NCBI RefSeq assembly: GCF_900110275.1
Contig: NZ_FODC01000001.1
Location: 496,001-560,000, forward strand
Reading direction: 5' to 3'
Origin: Duganella sp. CF517
Lineage (GTDB): Bacteria; Pseudomonadota; Gammaproteobacteria; Burkholderiales; Burkholderiaceae_D
Length of the DNA: 64,000 nt
Under the pieces are notes generated by a model. That model ran no database searches. It saw only the letters and a program-made list of their open reading frames with translations, and was not told the origin of the DNA. The position numbers and the translations under genes were made by a program. Below, piece by piece: positions 57,826 to 64,000 of the stretch. How positions within the stretch are numbered: the first letter of the stretch is position 1; each line of letters starts with the position of its first letter.

Positions 57826-57848
57826 CGATATGCGGTAATCGCATATCG
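57826..57848. promoter_or_regulatory. Sulfur-type palindrome, serine acetyltransferase/exporter gap
   Basis: CGATATGCG-GTAAT-CGCATATCG is a perfect 9-base inverted repeat with a 5-base spacer. Its ATATGCG core is the same as in the inverted repeat at 51716-51750. A TAAAAT at 57851 may be the -10 of the plus-strand gene. Confidence 0.6.
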
Positions 57849-57884
57849 CGTAAAATGCCGGGTCTAACGAACAATACGCCTTTC

Positions 57885-59066
57885 ATGAATATTTTGCTGA
57901 CACTGCTGCTGGCCGGGCTGACCATGGTCGGACCGCTGGCCATCGACACCTATCTGCCCTCCTTCCCGGCCATCGCCCAGACCTTCGACGCCAGTCCGCT
58001 GATCATCCAGCAAACCCTGAGCATGTTCCTGTTCTGCTTCGCCTTCATGATGCTGTTTTACGGTACCCTGTCCGACTCCTTCGGCCGCCGCCCCGTGATC
58101 CTGATTTCGCTGGTGCTGTACATCGCCGCCTCGATCGGCGCGGCGATGGCGCCGTCGATCGGCGTCCTGCTGGCCTGCCGCGTGGTGCAGGGCCTGGCCG
58201 CCGGCGCCGGCTCGGTGGTGGGCCGCGCCATCGTCATGGACCGATTCTCCGGCGCCGAGGCGCAAAAGATTTTGGCCCATATCATGATGGTGTTCGGGTT
58301 GGCCCCGGCCATCGCGCCGGTGCTGGGTGGCTGGTTGCAGGTCGGTTTCGGCTGGCGCTCGGTGTTCTGGTTCCTCGCCGCCTTCGGCCTTCTGATGTTC
58401 ATCGCCGTGCAGCGCGCGCTGCCCGAAAGCCTGGCCGTCAAGGACCGCCATCCCTTCCACCTCGCACCGATCGCGAAGAACTACTGGAAGGTACTGAGTC
58501 ACCATCACTTCCTGTTGCTGTCGATAGCGGTCGGCATGTGCTTCGCCGGCGTGGCGCTGTATATCGGCTCGGCCGCCTACTTCGTCATGAACATTCTGCA
58601 TTTGCCGGAAACCGCGTTCGCGTGGATGTTCGTGCCGCTGATCGGCGGCATGGTGGTGGGGTCTGCGCTGTCCGGCAAGTTCGCGCACAAATTCGCCCGC
58701 AACACGCAGGCGTGGATGGGCTTTGCCGTCATGATCGCGGCGGGCCTGATCAACGTCGCCTACAACTACCATTATGTGGCGGCGGTGCCTTGGGCGGTGA
58801 TGCCGCTGTTTATCTACTCGTTCGGATTGGCGCTGGCCATGACGCCGCTGTCGATGATCGCGCTGGACTACTTCCCGAACAACAGCGGGTTGGCGTCGTC
58901 GATGCAGTCGTTCATCCAGATGCTGCTATTCGCGCTCGTTTCGGGACTGGTCGCGCCGCTGCTGTTCGACAGCGCGTTGAAACTGGCGTGGGGTGTGCTT
59001 GCCAGTCTGGTACTCAGCGTGATTGCCTGGTTGCTGGCCCAAACCGGCAAGCCGGTAACGCATTAG
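57885..59066 (+). CDS. Bcr/CflA family MFS exporter
   Basis: A 393-residue protein of twelve membrane segments. The start chosen is the ATG of MNILLTLLLAGLTMVGPLAID; an earlier ATG at 57855 overlaps a possible -10 box. Motif A is LFYGTLSDSFGRRPVIL, and the second-helix TYLPSFPAIAQTFDAS and PRVVQGLAAGAG-type motif C region match the Bcr/CflA drug-resistance or sulfonamide/cysteine-export group. Bcr of E. coli can export cysteine, so its position beside serine acetyltransferase may be meaningful. Confidence 0.88.
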   Translation: MNILLTLLLAGLTMVGPLAIDTYLPSFPAIAQTFDASPLIIQQTLSMFLFCFAFMMLFYGTLSDSFGRRPVILISLVLYIAASIGAAMAPSIGVLLACRVVQGLAAGAGSVVGRAIVMDRFSGAEAQKILAHIMMVFGLAPAIAPVLGGWLQVGFGWRSVFWFLAAFGLLMFIAVQRALPESLAVKDRHPFHLAPIAKNYWKVLSHHHFLLLSIAVGMCFAGVALYIGSAAYFVMNILHLPETAFAWMFVPLIGGMVVGSALSGKFAHKFARNTQAWMGFAVMIAAGLINVAYNYHYVAAVPWAVMPLFIYSFGLALAMTPLSMIALDYFPNNSGLASSMQSFIQMLLFALVSGLVAPLLFDSALKLAWGVLASLVLSVIAWLLAQTGKPVTH

Positions 59067-59087
59067 AAGCGGCGCTTTAGCAACCGC

Positions 59088-59339
59088 TCAAGGCCACGGC
59101 GCGGGATTCACGTTCACATACTGCGCCCCGCCCTGCTCCGGCTCGCGGTCCGCCGGCACCCCGCCCGGCGCCTGGGCCGGATTGCGCAAGCCCAGTATCT
59201 CCTTGCGCGACTCGACGAAATCGGCGCTGGACAGCGGATTTTCCTTGTCCGGCCAGTTCTCTTCCGCCCACTGCTGCAATGCTTCAAACCGCTGCCAAAG
59301 CTCGTTGACAAATTCGCGGCGCGTATCTTCGTTGACCAT
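59088..59339 (-). CDS. Small protein of unknown function (83 aa)
   Basis: An 83-residue protein with a strong AAGGAGG before the ATG of MVNEDTRREFVNEL. The N-terminal half is helical (LWQRFEALQQWAEENWPDKE), and the C-terminal half is Pro/Glu-rich and probably disordered (QAPGGVPADREPEQGG). No family is recognised. It is convergent to the exporter gene. Confidence 0.65.
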   Translation of the reverse strand: MVNEDTRREFVNELWQRFEALQQWAEENWPDKENPLSSADFVESRKEILGLRNPAQAPGGVPADREPEQGGAQYVNVNPAPWP

Positions 59340-59456
59340 GATTCCTCCTTGATGTTGACTAAGTCTGCGTTCCCTGAAAGCGATCGTCGGTACGCCCACG
59401 CACGAATATACATCCGCAGGTAGAATAGCGCCTTAAACCGTCTTAAGTACCCATCG

Positions 59457-59918
59457 ATGCGACTGACCTCTTTTACCGACTACTCGTTGCGCACGCTGCT
59501 GTTCCTCAGCGCCAACCGGGATCGCCTGGTCACGATCCAGGATATCGCCGACCTGCACGTGATCTCGAAAAACCATCTGATGAAAGTGGTCTATCAATTG
59601 GGCCAGTCCGGGCTGGTGGAGACGGTGCGCGGCCGCAATGGGGGCCTGCGTCTCGGCAAGGATCCGAAGGACATCAACATCGGCGCGCTGGTGCGGGCCA
59701 CGGAGACGGATTTTTTCATGGCCGAGTGCTTCGACCGCGCCAACGATACCTGTCCGCTAACGCCGGACTGCCGCCTCAAACATACGCTCAACGACGCCAC
59801 CAAAGCCTTCCTGGCGGTGCTGGACGGCCAGACCCTGGCCGACATGCTGCCGGCCGATCCGGCCGCCTCCAACATCAAACCGGTGCGCATCATGCGCGGC
59901 GCGGCCAGCCAGGACTAA
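59457..59918 (+). CDS. nsrR: NsrR-like Rrf2 family regulator
   Basis: A 153-residue Rrf2 regulator with an N-terminal winged helix (TSFTDYSLRTLLFLS, ISKNHLMKVVYQLGQSG) and three Cys at residues 91, 99 and 105 (AECFDRANDTCPLTPDC) that match the [Fe-S] ligands of NsrR. NsrR senses nitric oxide and represses NO-detoxification genes. No typical NsrR target is adjacent. CTTAA-N6-TTAAG (59432-59447) lies just upstream. Confidence 0.88.
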   Translation: MRLTSFTDYSLRTLLFLSANRDRLVTIQDIADLHVISKNHLMKVVYQLGQSGLVETVRGRNGGLRLGKDPKDINIGALVRATETDFFMAECFDRANDTCPLTPDCRLKHTLNDATKAFLAVLDGQTLADMLPADPAASNIKPVRIMRGAASQD

Positions 59919-59934
59919 CTCGGGCGCGGCGCAA

Positions 59935-60597
59935 TCAAGCCGCGTGCTGCGACAACTGCGGCAGGGACGCCATCAGGTCCGAGAAGCGCTGCCCCTGGAT
60001 CATCACGTGCTCGCGCAGCAGCCGCGCCGCCAGGTCGCCGTCGCCGGACACGATCGCCTGCACCACCCCTTCGTGCTCGCGGTAGGAATTGGCCAGGCGG
60101 TCGCGCACGCGCAGCTGCAGGCGGCGATACGGCCGCAGGCGCCGGTACAGATTGCGCGTTTGCTCGATCAGGAACTGGTTATGGCTGCCGGCGTAGATCG
60201 CCTCGTGGAACACTTCGTTCTTATAGTAGTAATCGTCCGGCTCATGCGCCTCCAGCGCCGCGAGGCAGGCCTGGTGCGCCGCCAGCAAAGCCTTCTGCTC
60301 CTCCGGCGTCATGCGCCGCGCCGCCAGCCGGCCGCAGGTCGCCTCCATTTCCGACATCACCTCGAACATCTCCACCAGCTGCTGCGGCCCCAATTCCGCC
60401 ACGATGGCGCCACGGCGCGGCCGGATCACCACCAGCCCCATTGACGCCAGCTGTATCAGCGTTTCGCGGATCGGCGTGCGCGAGACCCCGAATCGGGTCG
60501 CCAATTCCGTCTCGTCCAGATGCTGGCCGGGCTTGAACACCCCGACGGCGATCATTTCTTCTATTTGTTCACGCAGGCTTGCGGAGTGATTAGTCAT
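59935..60597 (-). CDS. GntR/FadR-family regulator (FCD), probable malonate-operon regulator
   Basis: A 220-residue regulator with an N-terminal winged helix (LREQIEEMIAVGVFKPGQHLDETELATRFGVSRTPIRETLIQL) and a C-terminal FCD domain carrying metal-binding positions (Asp/His in VFHEAIYAGSHN and a His in REHEGVVQAI). This is the MdcY/MatR-like group. It is divergent from the TRAP/mdc operon, with two palindromes in the gap. I infer that it represses that operon until malonate or a derivative binds. Confidence 0.9.
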   Translation of the reverse strand: MTNHSASLREQIEEMIAVGVFKPGQHLDETELATRFGVSRTPIRETLIQLASMGLVVIRPRRGAIVAELGPQQLVEMFEVMSEMEATCGRLAARRMTPEEQKALLAAHQACLAALEAHEPDDYYYKNEVFHEAIYAGSHNQFLIEQTRNLYRRLRPYRRLQLRVRDRLANSYREHEGVVQAIVSGDGDLAARLLREHVMIQGQRFSDLMASLPQLSQHAA

Positions 60598-60677
60598 GGG
60601 TTGGCGATGCCTTCAGAAATACAGGCTTCATTATAAGAGCGATTTTGAGCTTGACAATGTATCCACGGTGAACGATC

Positions 60678-60716
60678 TTGTATACACAAAAAAGAAGATT
60701 GCATAAACTATGCAAT
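60678..60716. promoter_or_regulatory. GntR-type operators at the TRAP/mdc promoter
   Basis: TTGTATACA (60678-60686, core TGTATACA) and the perfect dyad ATTGCATA-AAC-TATGCAAT (60698-60716) lie between the GntR gene and the TRAP gene. A TATAAT at 60720-60725 follows the second dyad directly, so a bound repressor would cover the -35 region. FCD-type GntR proteins commonly use TTGTATACAA-like sites. Confidence 0.65.
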
Positions 60717-60757
60717 AAATATAATATTTCTGAACATCAATTTTCTTGGAGAAATGT

Positions 60758-61774
60758 ATGACCACTTTTACCCGCAGGTCCGTACTCGCCGCGCTGGCCA
60801 CAAGCCCGTTACTCTTCCAACCTGCCTGGGCGCAGACCAAGACGCTTAAAATCTCCCACCAGTTCCCGGGCGGGACCATCAACGAGGGCGACTTCCGCGA
60901 CCGCATGACGCGCATGTTCGCCGCCGAAGTGGAAAAACGCTCCAAGGGCGGCCTGAAATTCGAGATCTATCCGGGTTCCTCGCTGATGAAGACCAACGCC
61001 CAGTTCTCGGCCATGCGCAAGGGCGCGCTCGATCTGTCGCTGGTGCCGCTGTCGTATGCGGGCGGCGAAGTGCCCGAGGTGAACATCGGCCTGATGCCGG
61101 GGCTGGTGACGTCGTACGAGCAGGCGTACGGCTGGAAGAACGCCGAAGTGGGCAAGGAACTCAGTCGCATTCTCTACGACAAAGGCATCGTGCTGGTGAG
61201 CTGGATCTGGCAGGCCGGCGGCGTCGCCTCGCGCACCAAGCCGGTGATCGATCCGGACGACGCCAAGGGCATGAAGATCCGTGGCGGCTCGCGCGAGATG
61301 GACCTGATCCTCAAGGCCGCCGGCGCCGCCGTGGTGTCGCTGCCGTCCAACGAAATCTACGCGGCGATGCAGACCGGCGCGATGGAGGCGGCGCTGACCT
61401 CCTCCACCTCGCTGATCTCCTTCCGCCTGGAAGAAGTGTCGAAGGCGCTGACCACGGGCCGCAACGGCGCCTACTGGTTCATGTTCGAGCCGCTGATGAT
61501 GTCGCGCGCGATCTTCGACAAGCTGCCGAAGGACCAGCAGCAATTGATCCTGACGGTCGGCGCCGAACTGGAAGCGTTCGCCCTCAAATCGGCCAAGGCC
61601 GACGACATCCAGGTGGCCGCCGTGTACCAGAAGGTCGGCGCCAAGGTGGTCGACCTGAATCCGGCCGTGGTGAAAAAATGGCAGGCCATCGCCCGCACCA
61701 CCGCCTGGAAGGATTATGGAGAGAAGAACGATAACTGCGCCAAACTGCTGAAATTGGCGGAGCAGACGCTATGA
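60758..61774 (+). CDS. TRAP transporter substrate-binding protein (DctP family)
   Basis: A 338-residue periplasmic protein from the ATG of MTTFTRRSVLAALATSPLLF, with GGAGA upstream. The twin-Arg start (FTRRSVLAALA) suggests Tat export. The DctP fold shows LKISHQFPGGTINEGDFRDRM, GSSLMKTNAQFSAMRKGALDLSLV, and KGMKIRGGSREMDLILKAAGA with the Arg that usually binds the substrate carboxylate. It is the first gene of an operon ending in mdcA, so malonate is the likely ligand. Confidence 0.92.
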   Translation: MTTFTRRSVLAALATSPLLFQPAWAQTKTLKISHQFPGGTINEGDFRDRMTRMFAAEVEKRSKGGLKFEIYPGSSLMKTNAQFSAMRKGALDLSLVPLSYAGGEVPEVNIGLMPGLVTSYEQAYGWKNAEVGKELSRILYDKGIVLVSWIWQAGGVASRTKPVIDPDDAKGMKIRGGSREMDLILKAAGAAVVSLPSNEIYAAMQTGAMEAALTSSTSLISFRLEEVSKALTTGRNGAYWFMFEPLMMSRAIFDKLPKDQQQLILTVGAELEAFALKSAKADDIQVAAVYQKVGAKVVDLNPAVVKKWQAIARTTAWKDYGEKNDNCAKLLKLAEQTL

Positions 61775-62340
61775 GCCACGGCGTTGAGCTGGAGCCGGGG
61801 CGCGGCCCCGCCCCACCCGACAACGCCGTCGTAGCGGCGGCAACCGCGCTGCTGGACCGTGTCAATCGCGCGCTGCTGTTCGTGTCGATGATCGCGCTGG
61901 TGCTCACCGCCATCGTGCTGACGTATTCGGTGGTGTCGCGTTACTTCTTCAACGCGCCCACCGACTGGCAGGACGAAGCGTCGGTGTTCATGCTGGTCGG
62001 CGTGACGTTCTTCTGCACGGCCTTCGTGCAGTCGCATCGCGGCCATATCGGCATCGAGGCGGTGGCCTCGCTGCTGCCGCGCGGCGTGAACGCGGCGCGC
62101 CTGCTGTTCGTCGACCTGCTCTCGGCGCTGTTTTGCGCCTTCTTCTCGTGGAAATCGTGGGCGCTGTTCCACGAAGCCTGGGTCGATGGCCAGACCACGT
62201 CGTCGACCTTCGCGCCGCCGCTGTGGATACCGTACTCGATGATGGCGGCCGGCATGACGCTGCTGACCCTCCAGATCGTGCTGCAAACGCTGGCGAGAAT
62301 GACCAACAAATCCAAACCAACGCTGGAGCGTGTGGCATGA
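61771..62340 (+). CDS. TRAP transporter small permease (DctQ)
   Basis: A 189-residue membrane protein with four membrane segments and the DctQ motif YFFNAPTDWQDEASVFMLVGVTFF. Its ATG overlaps the dctP-like stop (ATGA) and its stop overlaps the dctM-like start. It forms the transport complex with the large permease. Confidence 0.92.
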   Translation: MSHGVELEPGRGPAPPDNAVVAAATALLDRVNRALLFVSMIALVLTAIVLTYSVVSRYFFNAPTDWQDEASVFMLVGVTFFCTAFVQSHRGHIGIEAVASLLPRGVNAARLLFVDLLSALFCAFFSWKSWALFHEAWVDGQTTSSTFAPPLWIPYSMMAAGMTLLTLQIVLQTLARMTNKSKPTLERVA

Positions 62341-63686
62341 GCGAACTGACTTTGGGCGCGCTGTACGGCGCCGTCACCCTGGTGGTGATGTTCTCCGGGA
62401 TGCCGATCGCCTTCGCGCTGGGCGTGGTGGCGACTGGCTTCATGTACTTCTTCATGCCGTCATCCTCGCTCGACACGATCACGCAGAACGTCTACGAGGA
62501 GATGGCGTCGATCACCTTGCTGTCGATTCCCCTGTTCATCCTGAAGGGCGCGGCCATCGGCAAGTCACCGGCCGGCAAGGACCTGTACTCCGCCATCCAC
62601 ACCTGGATGCACAAGGTCCCCGGCGGCCTGGGCATCGCCAACGTGTTCGCCTGCGCGCTGTTCGCGGCCATGGCCGGCTCCTCGCCCGCCACCTGCTCGG
62701 CCATCGGCTCGGCGGGGATTCCGGAAATGCGCAAACGCGGCTACTCGCCCGGTTTCGCGGCCGGCATCATCGCCGCCGGCGGCACCCTGGGCATCCTGCT
62801 GCCGCCGTCGATCACGATGATCCTGTACGCGGTCGCCGCCGAGCAGTCGCTGGGCCGCCTGTTCCTGGCCGGTATCGGCCCCGGCGTCCTGCTGGTCGCG
62901 CTGTTCGCCGGCTATGCCGTCTACCGCGCGCAAAAGGAATACAAGATGGCGCTGGCCATCTACCAGAACGGCGGCGCAAAATCGCCCTACCTGGAAGATG
63001 AACATTTCACCTTGAAGCAAAAAGTGGAAATGCTGCCGCGCGTGCTGCCGTTCATCGTGCTGCTGATCGGCGTCATGGTCGCGCTCTACGGCGGCTTCGC
63101 CACGCCGTCGGAAACGGCCGGCCTGGGCGCGCTGCTGGCGATGGTGCTGCTGGCGGTGATCTACGGCGTGTGGAGGCCGAAGGACCTGTCGCCCATCCTG
63201 AGTTCATCGATCAAGGAATCGACGATGCTGTTGCTGATCATCGGGATGTCGCTGCTGTACTCCTACGTGATGAGCTATCTGCACATCAGCCAGTCGGCCG
63301 CCAACTGGGTGGTCAGCCTGCACCTGTCGAAATGGCTGCTGCTGACGGTGATTTTGCTGATGGTGGTGGTATTCGGCTTCTTCCTGCCGCCGGTTTCGAT
63401 TATCCTGATGACCGCGCCGATCATCCTGCCGCCGTTGAAGGACGCCGGTTTCGATTTGATCTGGTTTGGCGTGGTGATGACCGTGGTGATGGAAATGGGC
63501 TTGATCCATCCGCCGGTGGGGCTCAATATATTCGTTATCAAGAACATCGCGCCAGACATCCCGCTCAAGGATGTGATCTGGGGCGTGTTCCCCTTCCTGG
63601 TGCTGATGTTCGTGGCGGTGATCTTGTTATGCCTGTTCCCGTCCATCGCCACAGGCCTGCCTGACATGATTATGGGAGCAAAGTAA
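62337..63686 (+). CDS. TRAP transporter large permease (DctM)
   Basis: A 449-residue protein of about twelve membrane segments from the ATG of MSELTLGALYGAVTLVVMFSG. DctM hallmarks include SIPLFILKGAAIGKS, NVFACALFAAMAGSSPATCSAIGS, GGTLGILLPPSITMILYAV and GLIHPPVGLNIFVIKN. The Na+-coupled TRAP permease completes the system with the two upstream genes. Its stop is followed immediately by mdcA. Confidence 0.94.
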   Translation: MSELTLGALYGAVTLVVMFSGMPIAFALGVVATGFMYFFMPSSSLDTITQNVYEEMASITLLSIPLFILKGAAIGKSPAGKDLYSAIHTWMHKVPGGLGIANVFACALFAAMAGSSPATCSAIGSAGIPEMRKRGYSPGFAAGIIAAGGTLGILLPPSITMILYAVAAEQSLGRLFLAGIGPGVLLVALFAGYAVYRAQKEYKMALAIYQNGGAKSPYLEDEHFTLKQKVEMLPRVLPFIVLLIGVMVALYGGFATPSETAGLGALLAMVLLAVIYGVWRPKDLSPILSSSIKESTMLLLIIGMSLLYSYVMSYLHISQSAANWVVSLHLSKWLLLTVILLMVVVFGFFLPPVSIILMTAPIILPPLKDAGFDLIWFGVVMTVVMEMGLIHPPVGLNIFVIKNIAPDIPLKDVIWGVFPFLVLMFVAVILLCLFPSIATGLPDMIMGAK

Positions 63687-64000
63687 ATGACAGTCGCCGC
63701 ATGGAACACCTTGCAGCTTAACCGCGCCGCACGACTCAAGCGCGCCGGCACGGAATTGGGCACCGACCTGACGGGCAAAAGCCTGCCGGCCGCGCGCATC
63801 GCCGATCTGCTGCACGCGGTGATCGAATGCGGCGACCGCGTTTGCCTTGAAGGGAACAACCAGAAACAGGCCGACTTCCTCGGCCACGCGCTCGCGCATC
63901 TGAATCCGGAACGGGTCAACGACCTGCACATGCTGCAGTCGGTGCTGGCGCTGCCCGAGCATCTGGATGTGTTCGAGCGCGGCGTCGCCTCGAAGCTGGA
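63687..64000 (+). CDS. mdcA: Malonate decarboxylase alpha subunit, 3' end outside window
   Basis: The ATG follows the dctM-like stop with no gap, and 104 codons are visible. The start (MTVAAWNTLQLNRAARLKRAG) and the segment GDRVCLEGNNQKQADFLGHALAHLNPERVNDLHMLQSVLALPEHLDVFERG match MdcA, the acetyl-ACP:malonate ACP-SH transferase subunit of biotin-independent malonate decarboxylase. The rest of the mdc operon is expected beyond the window end. Confidence 0.92.
   Translation, partial: MTVAAWNTLQLNRAARLKRAGTELGTDLTGKSLPAARIADLLHAVIECGDRVCLEGNNQKQADFLGHALAHLNPERVNDLHMLQSVLALPEHLDVFERGVASKL

Overview
The window is a high-GC chromosomal segment from a Gram-negative bacterium, most likely a betaproteobacterium of the Oxalobacteraceae (Massilia/Duganella type). 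This placement is inferred from the very GC-rich codon use, the number of two-component genes (a kinase with repeated HAMP domains and two beta-propeller NarL-type kinases), a DUF3597 protein and the Burkholderiales-like sulfur and malonate loci. I see no rRNA, tRNA, CRISPR array or complete insertion sequence.

Layout. 1-11.3 kb: the 3' part of a multi-HAMP hybrid kinase coupled to a degenerate CheR, two glutathione transferases, a YceI lipoprotein behind a possible structured leader, a LysE/RhtB exporter and a 7TM hybrid kinase. 11.3-20.9 kb: DUF3597, small hydrophilic proteins, an XRE-cupin/GNAT pair with an operator over the start codon, a decarboxylase-like/FAD-oxidoreductase fusion, an HD protein, and a TetR gene divergent from two SDR genes. 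21-40.5 kb: an FKBP lipoprotein, two propeller kinases, several NarL regulators, a Cif-like epoxide hydrolase, an aldehyde dehydrogenase, a GNAT gene cut off by a 77-bp inverted repeat, a hydrolase without its catalytic residues, and a dps-kinase-regulator operon.

40.7-47.2 kb: a REC-PAS gene flanked by two ungapped diverged copies of a DnaA-box-rich, oriC-like segment, which is the most unusual feature in the window. It is followed by a split chromate transporter, a secreted amidohydrolase, a second YceI protein and a small protein.

47.2-57.8 kb is a sulfur-scavenging island. ssuEADCB is divergent from an operon of an SfnB/DszC-like oxidoreductase, a MetNIQ-type importer and an SnaA/NtaA-type flavin monooxygenase, and is followed by serine acetyltransferase. 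Both divergent promoter regions carry the same ATATGCGG inverted-repeat motif, which suggests one shared sulfur regulator. 57.9-64 kb: a Bcr/CflA exporter, an NsrR-like Rrf2 regulator, and a GntR-controlled TRAP transporter that runs directly into mdcA (malonate decarboxylase alpha, cut by the window end). This suggests malonate uptake and catabolism.
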